Positions 1 through 7,995 of a stretch of 12,918 nt of DNA are shown one piece after another. The DNA is from Alphaproteobacteria bacterium (GTDB taxonomy: Bacteria > Pseudomonadota > Alphaproteobacteria > ATCC43930 > CGMCC-115725), in the NCBI GenBank assembly GCA_005888425.1, contig VAZF01000219.1, positions 1 through 12,918 of the forward strand, read 5' to 3'. The translations under genes and the position numbers were made by a program. The notes beneath the pieces are model-generated. The model was given only the letters and a program-made list of their open reading frames with translations. It was not told the origin of the DNA and ran no database searches. Each line of letters begins with the position of its first letter. Positions within the stretch are counted from its first letter, which is position 1.

Positions 1-262
1 CGGCTACCAGCACTGGTGGACGCCGACGCTGCGGTCAACGATCGATTTCAGCGTCAACCACAGCGACGTCCCGGCCTTCATCGGCGCCGCCGGTCGTGCG
101 GCGGTCAACAAGGAGCTGAGCCTGGCGCACGCCAATTTGATCTGGAGCCCAGTGGCGTTTGTCGATGTCGGTGTCGAGGGCGCGTGGGGCCATCGCGTCG
201 TTGTCTCGAACCTGAAGGGCGACGCCTGGACACTCCAGAGCTCGCTGAAGTTCCGCTTCTAA
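1..262 (+). CDS. C-terminal end of an outer-membrane porin (5' truncated by window edge)
   Basis: Reading from base 2, 86 codons are open to a TAA at 260-262; the start lies outside the window. The translation has the alternating polar/aromatic pattern of outer-membrane beta-strands. It includes a GYQHWWTPTLRS segment, an 'NKELSLAHANLIWSP' strand and a 'WGHRVVVSNLKGDA' turn. It ends in the strand LKFRF, with the C-terminal phenylalanine that is the usual BAM-recognition signature of Gram-negative beta-barrels. This composition resembles the last strands of the DcaP-like/alphaproteobacterial porins that form diffusion channels in the outer membrane. Family assignment is from recognition only and only the C-terminus is visible, so substrate specificity cannot be inferred. 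Another reading frame across the same bases is also open but gives Arg-rich, non-membrane sequence and looks like a shadow. Confidence 0.72.
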   Translation, partial: GYQHWWTPTLRSTIDFSVNHSDVPAFIGAAGRAAVNKELSLAHANLIWSPVAFVDVGVEGAWGHRVVVSNLKGDAWTLQSSLKFRF

Positions 263-285
263 ATCAACAAGAACGCACAAGAAGC

Positions 286-319
286 CGAGCGGCCCGCCAA
301 AGCGGAGGCGGGCGGCTCG
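286..319 (+). terminator. GC-rich hairpin after the porin gene, probable terminator
   Basis: Bases 286-298 and 307-319 form a 13-bp inverted repeat with one mismatch around an 8-base loop. It starts 24 bases after the porin stop and ends 36 bases before the next start codon. It has no clear T-run after the stem (a G-rich stretch follows), so it is an imperfect rho-independent terminator, or a 3' end stabiliser with Rho-dependent ending. Confidence 0.45.
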
Positions 320-354
320 TTGGGGGGCTGCGGGGGTGGCATAAGGAGCGACCG

Positions 355-708
355 ATGATCCAGATTGTCGAGGGGCTCCCGGACAACGTCGTGGGGATCG
401 TCGCCAAGGGGCGGGTCACGAATGAGGAATGCGACAAGATCCTTAAGCCGCTGATGGAGGATTCGCTAAAGCGGCATGACAAGGTCCGGCTCTACTACGA
501 GATCGGCTGCCGCTTCCCCGGCGCGGCGTGGGAAGAGCTCAGGATCGGGATGGATACGATGCCGCAATGGGAGCGGGTGGCGGTCATCACCGATGTCGGC
601 TGGGTCAGACACACGGTGAACGCGCTGCGATTTCTGATGGCCAGCGAAGTGCGCGTCTTCACCAGCTTCCAGGCGCCGGAGGGCCGCGCCTGGATCACCT
701 CGCACTGA
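355..708 (+). CDS. SpoIIAA-like (STAS-like) small cytoplasmic protein
   Basis: This is a 117-aa soluble protein with no signal peptide or membrane segment. ATG at 355 is chosen over the longer upstream open frame because AGGAG at 344-348 sits six bases before it and the upstream extension is low-complexity Arg-rich sequence. The N-terminus (MIQIVEGLPDNVVGIVAKGRVT), the central acidic/basic stretch around residues 30-50 and the 'VAVITDVGWVRH...RFLMASEVRVF' half match the SpoIIAA-like family (PF11964), a STAS-type fold found as a stand-alone protein in many proteobacteria. The biochemical role of these stand-alone proteins is poorly defined; a lipid-binding or regulatory role has been suggested for the fold. 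It is convergent with ispG (12 bases between stop codons) and is probably transcribed alone. Confidence 0.75.
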   Translation: MIQIVEGLPDNVVGIVAKGRVTNEECDKILKPLMEDSLKRHDKVRLYYEIGCRFPGAAWEELRIGMDTMPQWERVAVITDVGWVRHTVNALRFLMASEVRVFTSFQAPEGRAWITSH

Positions 709-720
709 GAACCGCCGTCG

Positions 721-1851
721 CTATTTCGCGGGTTCGAGCGCCGGCGCGTCGGCCTTCGCCGCTTCGAGTTCGGCGGCCTTTTTCTCGACCAACTCGACCA
801 GGTGATCGACGATGTCGGCATCCTTGAGCCGGTGGTCGGTCACACCGCTGATATAGACCTGATGCGTATTGTTGCCGCCGCCGGTAAAGCCGATGTCGGT
901 CTCGCGCGCTTCGCCTGGCCCATTGACGACGCAACCGATCACCGACAGCGTCAGCGGTGTCGTGATATGAGCGAGCCGTTCTTCGAGAATTTCGACGGTC
1001 TTGATCACCTGGAATTGCTGGCGCGCGCAGGACGGGCAGGAGATCACCGTCACACCGCGGCGGCGCAGGCCGAGCGATTTCAGCATGTCGTAGCCGACCT
1101 TGATCTCCTCGACCGGATCGGCCGACAGCGACACGCGGATCGTGTCGCCGATCCCGGCCCACAGCAGCATGCCGAGGCCGATCGAGGATTTGACCGTGCC
1201 GCTACGCAGCCCGCCCGCTTCGGTAATGCCGAGATGCAGCGGATAGTCGCAAGCCTCGGCCAATTGCTGGTAGGCAGCCACCGCGAGAAACACGTCCGAT
1301 GCCTTGCAGGAAATCTTGAACGCGAAGAAGTCGTTGTCTTCGAGGATCTTGGCGTGGTTGAGCGCGCTCTCGACCATCGCCTCCGGGCAGGGCTCGCCGT
1401 ATTTCTCCAGCAGGTCGCGTTCGAGCGAGCCCGCATTGACGCCGATCCGCATCGAGCAGCCATGATCCTTGGCGGCTTTGATGACCTCGCGGACCCGCTC
1501 GGCCGAGCCGATATTGCCGGGGTTGATGCGCAGACAGGCGGCGCCGCTCTCGGCCGCCTCGATCGCGCGTTTGTAATGGAAATGAATGTCGGCGACGATC
1601 GGCACCTCGACCTGCCGCACGATGTCTTTCAGGGCCAGCGCCGATTCCTGATCGGGGCAGGAGACGCGCACGATGTCGGCGCCGGCCCGCTCCAGCGCCT
1701 GGATCTGCTCGACCGTTCCCTTGATGTCATGCGTGACCGTGTTCGTCATTGATTGCACGGTAATCGGCGCGTCGCCGCCGACCGGCACCTTGCCGACATG
1801 GATTTGGCGGCAGGGGCGGCGCTGAATATCGCGATACGGCCGGACGCTCAT
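721..1851 (-). CDS. ispG: 4-hydroxy-3-methylbut-2-en-1-yl diphosphate synthase (flavodoxin/ferredoxin), IspG/GcpE
   Basis: IspG is a 4Fe-4S enzyme of the MEP isoprenoid pathway that converts the cyclic diphosphate MEcPP to HMBPP in the cytoplasm. The 376-aa product spans the usual bacterial length. An N-terminal TIM barrel carries 'PITVQSMTNT', 'ADIVRVSCPDQ' and 'LRINPGNIG'. The C-terminal domain holds the cluster ligands in SCPSCARQ (Cys272, Cys275), Cys307 in 'GCVVNGPGEA' and Glu314. I chose ATG 1851 over the TTG two codons upstream because GAGG lies six bases before it. It is probably the last gene of the lysC operon, 94 bases after the RodZ-like gene. A weak extra promoter is possible in that gap (TATATC at 1885-1880 on the minus strand, with only a T-run at the -35 position). 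A short Ala/Glu-rich C-terminal tail follows the conserved domain. Confidence 0.97.
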   Translation of the reverse strand: MSVRPYRDIQRRPCRQIHVGKVPVGGDAPITVQSMTNTVTHDIKGTVEQIQALERAGADIVRVSCPDQESALALKDIVRQVEVPIVADIHFHYKRAIEAAESGAACLRINPGNIGSAERVREVIKAAKDHGCSMRIGVNAGSLERDLLEKYGEPCPEAMVESALNHAKILEDNDFFAFKISCKASDVFLAVAAYQQLAEACDYPLHLGITEAGGLRSGTVKSSIGLGMLLWAGIGDTIRVSLSADPVEEIKVGYDMLKSLGLRRRGVTVISCPSCARQQFQVIKTVEILEERLAHITTPLTLSVIGCVVNGPGEARETDIGFTGGGNNTHQVYISGVTDHRLKDADIVDHLVELVEKKAAELEAAKADAPALEPAK

Positions 1852-1945
1852 CCTCAACCTCGCCGGAAATGCTCGCTCGGATATAGAACGCTTCGGTGAC
1901 GGAAAAAAGACCGCGCCCCGCGTGATCGGGATTGCCGCGGGCCGG

Positions 1946-3094
1946 CTAACCCTGAACTGCCGTCCCGCCGCTCAGCGCCGCGGGATCGAGCGTGACATTG
2001 CGGCGCAATGCGCCGAGCGGCCCAATCGCGGGCACCTGCTTGCCGTCTACCGCAATCGTCAGCGCGCCGGCGTTGCCGGTGCGCAGGACCAGGCCGGAGC
2101 GCGCCGGCACGCGATAGGTCTCGCCGGTCTTCAACACGCGCGAGAAGACGATTGACTGGTCGGGCGCGCGGATCTGGACCCAGCAGTCTGCGGTGGCTTT
2201 GATGTCGATGCGTCCGGCGGCCGCGGCGGCGCTATCCGCGGTGGACGCGGAAGACGCAGGCGAAGCGGCGGCGGTCTGCGGCGCGGCAGAAGCGCTGCCA
2301 GCGCCGGCGGGATCTGGGGCCGGCGCCTTGGACGGTGCGGCGTCGGGAGGGGCGGCCGCAGCAGCGTTCGGGCTCGTGGTTGCTGCGGCCGAACCGGGGA
2401 ACAGACCCGAACCGAGGCGCGGGTTATTCGCGGGATTGCCCGGAGCATTAGCCGTAGGGGTCGCCGCGGCGATCGGCGGGTTGGCCGGGCTCGTAGTTGG
2501 GGAATTGACCGGTGCCTTGATGGCTGGCACGGGCTCCGCCGCAGGCACCGGTGCAGACGCTTTGGCCTCGCCGCCCGCGCCCGCGGCAACCTGATCCGGC
2601 GGTGGGATCTGCAGCGTTGGCGGCACCGCGGCGACACGCTCGGGCCGGGCGCGCTCGCCGGTCGACAGGTAGTACCAGGTGCCGTACCCGCAGATCGCCA
2701 GGATCAGCGCCACCAGCAGAACCGGGCCACCGGGGAGGCTCCGCTCGGCGAGCGGCGCCGGGAAGGCGAGATCGGGGCGCGCCTGAACGCCCGCCGATTC
2801 GGCCTTGTAACGCTCTAGCACCCATTCATCGTCAAGCCCCAGATGCCGCGCATAGGCCCGCACAAAGCCGAGCACATAAGTCGGTCCCGGCAGGTCCTGC
2901 GGACGATTTTCCTCGAGCGCCTCGAGAAAGGCCGGCTTGATGCGCAGCACCTCACCGACATCGTTGATGTCGAGCCCCAGTTCCTCCCGCTGCTCGCGCA
3001 AGAGCTCGCCAACCGGGCGCGGCTGCGGCGCCGCTGCCGCCGGCTCGTCAACGGCTTCCGTGAAAGGCGCTTTGATCCGCTGGAATATGCTCAC
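1946..3094 (-). CDS. RodZ-like membrane protein: N-terminal HTH, one TM segment, C-terminal DUF4115
   Basis: This 382-aa protein has the RodZ architecture. A cytoplasmic HTH_25/XRE-type helix-turn-helix region lies at about residues 27-95 ('GELLREQREELGLDINDVGEVLRIKPAFLEALE', 'YVLGFVRAYARHLGLD'). A single membrane helix follows at about 122-143, then a roughly 150-residue Ala/Pro/Ser/Thr linker (150-293). A compact beta domain at about 295-370 (ADCWVQIRAPDQ, VLKTGETYRVP) matches DUF4115 (PF13464). RodZ links MreB filaments to the cell-wall elongation machinery; that role here is inferred from architecture. The start is GTG at 3094, since an in-frame TAA lies ten codons upstream and there is no ATG between; the ribosome site is weak. 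It lies 67 bases after ptsP and 94 before ispG. The linker is of a length and bias typical of GC-rich alphaproteobacteria. Confidence 0.85.
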   Translation of the reverse strand: MSIFQRIKAPFTEAVDEPAAAAPQPRPVGELLREQREELGLDINDVGEVLRIKPAFLEALEENRPQDLPGPTYVLGFVRAYARHLGLDDEWVLERYKAESAGVQARPDLAFPAPLAERSLPGGPVLLVALILAICGYGTWYYLSTGERARPERVAAVPPTLQIPPPDQVAAGAGGEAKASAPVPAAEPVPAIKAPVNSPTTSPANPPIAAATPTANAPGNPANNPRLGSGLFPGSAAATTSPNAAAAAPPDAAPSKAPAPDPAGAGSASAAPQTAAASPASSASTADSAAAAAGRIDIKATADCWVQIRAPDQSIVFSRVLKTGETYRVPARSGLVLRTGNAGALTIAVDGKQVPAIGPLGALRRNVTLDPAALSGGTAVQG

Positions 3095-3161
3095 GACCTG
3101 CTCTCGGTTTGCGCCATCTTAGGGGATGGTGCCGAGCCCTGTCCAATTGTGCTGCCCCCGC

Positions 3162-5480
3162 TCAGACGGCAATGGCATGGTCGAGCGCATAGGCTTCGAG
3201 CCAGCGCCGGAGCGAATGATCGGGGCGTTCGCCAAGTTCATCGAGATAGTGCGCGAGCGCGCCGGCATCGAGGCTGCGGGTCATCGCCTTGACCGGCCCG
3301 ATCGCTGTGGCGGCAAGCGACAAGGTGCGGAAGCCGAGCGCAATCAACACCATTGCCTCGATCGGGCTCGCGGCCATCTCGCCGCACATGCTGAGCGGCT
3401 TCCCGGCGGCATTGCAGGCGGCGATGACCTGGCGGAATAGGGCGAGCATCGGCGCCGACAACAGGTCATAGCGGTCCGCGAGGCGTGGATTGCCGCGGTC
3501 GCAGGCAAACAGGAACTGGGCCAGATCGTTGGTGCCGATCGACAGAAAATCGACGCGTTGGAGCAAAGCCGGCAGCTGCCATAACAGCGAGGGTACTTCG
3601 AGCATCACGCCGACTCGGACCGAGCGCGGCGGCTCGCGCCCCTCGGCGGCCAGGCGCGCGACTTCCTTATCGAGCAGCGCGCGCGCCTGTTCGAATTCGG
3701 CGATCTCGGCGATCATCGGAAATTTGACGTAGAGATCGCGCCCGCCCGCGGCACGCAGTAGGGCGCGCAACTGCTGCCGCAGCATGGCCGGGCGGTCGAG
3801 GCCGATACGGATCGCGCGCCAGCCCATTGCCGGGTTCTCCTCGGCGGCATGGGCGAGATAAGGCAACACCTTGTCGCCACCGATATCGAGCGTGCGAAAC
3901 ACGATCGGGCGGCTGTCAGCCTGCTCGTAAGCGCGGCTATAAAACTCGGTCTGGTCGGCAACGTCCGGAAAGGCGTGCCGCGTCAAAAGCGGGATCTCGG
4001 TGCGGAAGAGGCCGACCCCTTCTGCGCCGGTCACCGGCAGCTGCGTCAGATCGAGCAGCAGCCCGGCATTGAGCAGCAAGCGGACCGCAACCCCGTCGCG
4101 CGTCACGGCCGGGGTGTCGCGCAACGTGTCGTAATAGGCCCGCCGCTTGCTGCGCGCCGCGATCGTCGCCGCGACCCCCTGCTCGATGTCGCCGCTCGGC
4201 CGGATCATCACCTGCCCGTGATCGCCATCGACGATAACCGTGTCGCCGTTGTCGATGCGCTCTACTGCCTCGGCAACGCGCCCGACTACCGGGATGTCGA
4301 AGGCGCGCGCGACGATCGCGACATGGGCGGTGGGCGAACCTTCCTCCAGCACCAAGCCGCGTATGCGGCGAGAGGCGTAATCCAACAGCTCGGCCGGCCC
4401 CATCGAATGTGCAACGAGGATGAACTCGGCCGGGCCATCCGCGGCGGCGATTCCCGGCGCTTGGCCCGCCAGGTATTGCTGCAGGCGGTTGGCGAGGTCT
4501 TCCAGGTCGAACAGCCGCTCGCGCAGATAGGGTTCGCTGATCTGCAGCATGCGGCTGCGCGTCTCGTCGCGCACCTTTTGCACCGCCGCTTCGGCCGTCA
4601 GGCCGCTGCGCACTGCCTCGGTGATCCGCCTGAGCCAACCGCGGTCGGCGGCGAACATCCGATAGGTTTCGATGATATCGCGGTGCTCACCCGGCCCGAG
4701 CCCTCGGCTCGCATCGACGAGCGCATCGATCGCCTCCTGCATCGCCGCGACCGCATCGCGCAGCCGCTCCTCTTCGGCGATCGCGTCTTCTGCCACGACC
4801 TGCCGAATGACGATCTTTGGCTCATGCAGGAGCGCCGGCCCGATCGCCAGCCCGGGATTGAGGCGCAGCCCGTCGAGACGGACCGGCAGGGACGCGCCGC
4901 CGCGGCTTTGGGCCATTTCGAGCGGGTTGACCAACTCGCCGCTGGCGGCGAGCTCGGCGACGATCATCGCGATCGTCTGCAATACCTCGATTTCGTCTTC
5001 GGTGTAGTGGCGGGGCGTGCGGTTCTGGACGATGAGGACGCCCAAGACGCGGTCGCCGCGCAGGATCGGCACGCCCATTAGCGAGTGATAGACCTCCTCG
5101 CCGGTTTCCGGCCGGTAGGCGAAGTCGGGATGCGCTTGCGCCTCAGCGAGCGCGAGCGGGCGGGCCGTCGCGGCGATCTGCCCGACGAGACCCTCGCCGA
5201 CCCGCAGCCGGGTACGATGCACCGCCTCGGGCCGCAGCCCTTCGGTCGCGAAGAGTTCGAGGACCTCGCCGGCGCGCATGACATAAGCCGAGCACACCTC
5301 GGCGACCATCTCAGCCGCGATCACACGCACGATGCGGTCGAGTCGCTCCTGCGCGCTGGCCGAGCCGGCCATGATGCCGCGCAACCGGCGGAGCAGGCGG
5401 CGGATCGCGGTGACCTGCCCCGCGGAGTTGCTCGGGGAGATGCCTGGGGAGGCGCCCGGGGCGTTCCCGACATCGCTCAT
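3162..5480 (-). CDS. ptsP: Phosphoenolpyruvate-protein phosphotransferase PtsP (enzyme I-Ntr) with N-terminal GAF domain
   Basis: PtsP takes phosphate from PEP and passes it to NPr and then EIIA-Ntr in the nitrogen-related PTS, a regulatory relay with no sugar transport. The 772-aa product has an N-terminal GAF domain (about 45-178, with 'GVPILRGDRVLGVLIVQN'), which senses nitrogen status in characterised relatives. An enzyme I N-domain follows at about 205-340. The phosphohistidine site is LEEGSPTAHVAIVAR (His386). The C-terminal PEP-binding TIM barrel is at about 455-745, with GLFRTE (Arg493), TLDIGGDK (Arg529 just before it), 'MLEVPS' (Glu628), 'GTNDL' (Asn651/Asp652) and SMCGEMA (Cys699). 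All expected catalytic residues are present. Its ATG overlaps the TGA of the upstream flavoprotein gene as ATGA, implying translational coupling. The HPr/EIIA partners are not in the window. Confidence 0.96.
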   Translation of the reverse strand: MSDVGNAPGASPGISPSNSAGQVTAIRRLLRRLRGIMAGSASAQERLDRIVRVIAAEMVAEVCSAYVMRAGEVLELFATEGLRPEAVHRTRLRVGEGLVGQIAATARPLALAEAQAHPDFAYRPETGEEVYHSLMGVPILRGDRVLGVLIVQNRTPRHYTEDEIEVLQTIAMIVAELAASGELVNPLEMAQSRGGASLPVRLDGLRLNPGLAIGPALLHEPKIVIRQVVAEDAIAEEERLRDAVAAMQEAIDALVDASRGLGPGEHRDIIETYRMFAADRGWLRRITEAVRSGLTAEAAVQKVRDETRSRMLQISEPYLRERLFDLEDLANRLQQYLAGQAPGIAAADGPAEFILVAHSMGPAELLDYASRRIRGLVLEEGSPTAHVAIVARAFDIPVVGRVAEAVERIDNGDTVIVDGDHGQVMIRPSGDIEQGVAATIAARSKRRAYYDTLRDTPAVTRDGVAVRLLLNAGLLLDLTQLPVTGAEGVGLFRTEIPLLTRHAFPDVADQTEFYSRAYEQADSRPIVFRTLDIGGDKVLPYLAHAAEENPAMGWRAIRIGLDRPAMLRQQLRALLRAAGGRDLYVKFPMIAEIAEFEQARALLDKEVARLAAEGREPPRSVRVGVMLEVPSLLWQLPALLQRVDFLSIGTNDLAQFLFACDRGNPRLADRYDLLSAPMLALFRQVIAACNAAGKPLSMCGEMAASPIEAMVLIALGFRTLSLAATAIGPVKAMTRSLDAGALAHYLDELGERPDHSLRRWLEAYALDHAIAV

Positions 5481-6616
5481 CCGCCGGCGCCCTGGCCCTC
5501 CGCCGAGCCCGACAGGGCTGAGGTGAACCGCTGGTCGCGGCCGGCTATCGCCGCGAGCGCCTGGCCGACAAGCTCGGCGAGGATCTCGGCGGTGCTCTGT
5601 TCGCGGCTCACGAGGCCGACGCTTTGACCTGCCATCAGCGACCCAGCCTCGACATCGCCATCGATCACGGCGCGCCGCAGCGCGCCCGCCCAGAAATGCT
5701 CGATCTCGAGCTGCGCGTCCTTTTGCGACAGCTCGCCACCATTGAAGCGGTCGATGACCTGGCGCTGCACCTCGCGGAAACGGTCGGTGGCCGGGTTTGC
5801 GAGCGCGCGCACCGGGATCACGGGAAAGCGCGCATCGAGCTGCACCGACGCGACCGCATCGCGCGCCGACGCGCGAATAAAGGCGCGCTTGAACAGCGGA
5901 TGCGCGATCGATTCATGGGCGCAGACGAAACGGGTGCCGAGCTGAACCCCCGAGGCGCCCATTTCGAGATAGGAGAGGATCGCCTCGCCCCGGCCGATGC
6001 CGCCAGCGACAAACACCGGCACCTCGGTCAGATGCGGCAATACCTCCTGGGCCAGCACGGCCGTCGAGACCGGGCCGATATGGCCGCCGGCCTCGCTGCC
6101 CTCGATGACGATCGCATCCGCGCCCATGCGCACGAGCTTCTTCGCGAGCACCAGCGCCGGAGCGAAGCACACGACGCGCGCGCCGCCGGCCCTGATGCGC
6201 TGCATTGCGGCGCCGGTCGGGATGCCGCCGGCCAGCACGACATGGCCGACCCGATGCTCGACGCACGCGTCGATCAACTCCAGCAGCTGCGGGTGCATCG
6301 TAATCAAATTGACGCCGAACGGGCGCGCGGTGAGCGCTTTCGTTGCGGTAATTTCCTGGTCGAGCAGGCTCGGAGACATCGAGCCCGAGGCAATGACCCC
6401 GAACCCGCCGGCATTGGAAATCGCGGCGACCAGATTGCGCTCGGAAACCCAAGTCATCGCGCCGCCCATAATCGCGAGGTCGGCGCCGAGAAAGGCGCGG
6501 CCGCGAGCCCACAGCCGATCGAGCCCGGCACGCCGGCGGTCGCCGACCGCGGCCGACGCCTCTGCGCTGCGCGGCCGAGCCTGCGTGAGATCGGCCGCGG
6601 CCAACCCGTTGCTCAT
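5477..6616 (-). CDS. Nitronate monooxygenase-family FMN protein (NMO / 2-nitropropane dioxygenase-like)
   Basis: This 379-aa soluble protein has a TIM-barrel FMN fold: 'GGAMTWVSERNLVAAISNAGGFGVIA' near residues 51-76, 'GVNLITMHP' at 101-109, the flavin/catalytic motif 'GSEAGGHIG' (His179), 'VFVAGGIGRG' at 201-210 and 'GVQLGTRFV' at 223-231. This pattern is shared by nitronate monooxygenases, which oxidise propionate 3-nitronate and alkyl nitronates, and by FabK-type enoyl-ACP reductases; the GGHIG histidine favours the NMO label, but substrate is not proven. ATG 6616 overlaps the lysC TGA as ATGA. The first roughly 35 residues are Ala/Arg-rich and precede the conserved 'RLWARGRAFLG' region, so translation might start later. 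Its place between lysC and ptsP suggests a role in detoxification or in a core metabolic side reaction. A link to lysine metabolism is only guilt by association. Confidence 0.85.
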   Translation of the reverse strand: MSNGLAAADLTQARPRSAEASAAVGDRRRAGLDRLWARGRAFLGADLAIMGGAMTWVSERNLVAAISNAGGFGVIASGSMSPSLLDQEITATKALTARPFGVNLITMHPQLLELIDACVEHRVGHVVLAGGIPTGAAMQRIRAGGARVVCFAPALVLAKKLVRMGADAIVIEGSEAGGHIGPVSTAVLAQEVLPHLTEVPVFVAGGIGRGEAILSYLEMGASGVQLGTRFVCAHESIAHPLFKRAFIRASARDAVASVQLDARFPVIPVRALANPATDRFREVQRQVIDRFNGGELSQKDAQLEIEHFWAGALRRAVIDGDVEAGSLMAGQSVGLVSREQSTAEILAELVGQALAAIAGRDQRFTSALSGSAEGQGAGG

Positions 6617-7833
6617 CCGGGGCCGTCGAGTCCGTACGCCGTGTGCAGCGCCCGCAAGGCGAGCTCGGTGTAATCGGCGGCGATCAGAACGCTGACCTTG
6701 ATCTCGGAGGTGGAGATCACCTGGATATTGATCCCCTTGTCGGCCAGGGTCTGGAACATCTGCTTGGCGACGCCGGCATGGCTGCGCATGCCGACGCCGA
6801 TGACCGACACCTTGACGACATTGGGATCGGGCTTCAGCGCGTCGAAGCCGAGCGCCTCGCGGCAACCTTGGAGAACCTCCACGGCGCGGTCGAGATCGGC
6901 GCGCGAGACCGTGAAAGTCAGGTCGGTTTTGCCGTCCGCGGAGATATTCTGCACGATCATGTCGACGTTGATTGCGTTGTCGGCGAGCGGGCCGAAGATC
7001 GCCGCCGCCACGCCGGGCCGGTCGGCGACCCGCTGTACGGTGATCTTCGCTTCGTCGCGGCTGTAAGCGATGCCGCTGACCACCCGTTTTTCCACGATCT
7101 CATCCTCGTCGACTACGAGCGTCCCGGGCGTGTCGGTAAAGCTCGATAAAACTTGGAGGCGTACCCGGTGGTTCATCGCCAGCTCGACCGAGCGCGTCTG
7201 CAATACCCGCGCGCCCTGCGATGCCATTTCGAGCATTTCCTCGTAGGTGATTCTACTCAGCTTCTGCGCCTTGGCAACGATGCGCGGATCGGTTGTGTAA
7301 ACACCGTCGACATCGGTGAAGATATCGCAGCGTTCAGCGTTGAGCGCGGCGGCGAGCGCGACCGCCGAGGTATCGGAGCCGCCGCGGCCCAGCGTCGTCA
7401 CGCGGCCCCGCGGGCCGATCCCCTGGAACCCGGCGACGACCGAGATCTGGCCTTCGGCGAAGCGCCGTTCGAGCTCGGCGGTGTCGATCGCTTCGATGCG
7501 CGCCTTGCTGTGCACGCCGTCGGTGCGGATCGGGACCTGCCAGCCCAGCCAGGAGCGGGCATTGAGACCGAGATCCTGAAGTGCCATCGCCATCAGCCCG
7601 GCCGTGACCTGCTCCCCGGACGAGACGACGACATCGTATTCGCGGGCGTCGTGCAGCCGGCTCATCTGGCGGGTCCAGCCGACGAGCTGGTTTGTAGTGC
7701 CGGCCATCGCGGAGACGACGACCGCGATCTCGTTCCCCGCATCCGCCTCCCGCTTTACGCGGAGCGCGGCATTGCGGATCCGTTCGAGGTCGGCAACCGA
7801 GGTCCCGCCGAATTTCTGGACAATGCGCGGCAT
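6613..7833 (-). CDS. lysC: Aspartate kinase with two C-terminal ACT domains
   Basis: This enzyme phosphorylates L-aspartate, the first step toward lysine, diaminopimelate, methionine and threonine. The 406-aa product starts MPRIVQKFGGTSV, with the kinase motif KFGGTS at residues 7-12. Other kinase motifs are 'VVSSGEQVTAGLMA' at 69-82, 'TTLGRGGSDTSAV' at 146-158 and 'FTDVDGVYTTDPR' at 172-184. The two ACT domains are at about 263-335 (with 'VDMIVQNIS') and 342-402 (with 'VISTSEIKVSVLI'). These are the allosteric sites for lysine/threonine in this family; the effector here is not known. An in-frame TGA two codons upstream of ATG 7833 fixes the start; the GAGG before it is unusually close. It is the first gene of the proposed five-gene minus-strand operon. 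The 162-base divergent gap to ubiG should hold its promoter, but I cannot point to a clear -35/-10 pair. Confidence 0.97.
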   Translation of the reverse strand: MPRIVQKFGGTSVADLERIRNAALRVKREADAGNEIAVVVSAMAGTTNQLVGWTRQMSRLHDAREYDVVVSSGEQVTAGLMAMALQDLGLNARSWLGWQVPIRTDGVHSKARIEAIDTAELERRFAEGQISVVAGFQGIGPRGRVTTLGRGGSDTSAVALAAALNAERCDIFTDVDGVYTTDPRIVAKAQKLSRITYEEMLEMASQGARVLQTRSVELAMNHRVRLQVLSSFTDTPGTLVVDEDEIVEKRVVSGIAYSRDEAKITVQRVADRPGVAAAIFGPLADNAINVDMIVQNISADGKTDLTFTVSRADLDRAVEVLQGCREALGFDALKPDPNVVKVSVIGVGMRSHAGVAKQMFQTLADKGINIQVISTSEIKVSVLIAADYTELALRALHTAYGLDGPG

Positions 7834-7995
7834 TCCTCACTCGTAATGCCCCAAGCCTTGGACCGCAATGCTCGGATCGCGCGGCAGGACCGGGCGCGGC
7901 GGCGTGGCCGACGCACATTCCGCGCCAAATAAAGTCGGGCAGCGACGCGGTGGCGGCGGTTGCTGGGGTGGCTCGCCCTGCCCATACTCGACCGG

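Noticed and set aside
802..1752. 316-codon plus-strand open frame opposite ispG
   Set aside because: It is a shadow of ispG codons, with low-complexity Arg/Asp/Ala composition.
2150..2640. Repeat-like Ala/Pro coding stretch in the RodZ-like gene as a possible DNA repeat array
   Set aside because: The bias is compositional (Ala, Pro, Ser, Thr linker). I saw no regular repeating unit at the DNA level.
3849..5081. 410-codon plus-strand open frame opposite ptsP
   Set aside because: It is antisense to a complete ptsP with all catalytic motifs. It has no ribosome site or family resemblance.
7834..7995. Divergent lysC/ubiG promoters or a lysine riboswitch
   Set aside because: I could not find convincing -35/-10 pairs or a long structured leader in the 162 bases. 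A lysine riboswitch would also be unusual in this class.
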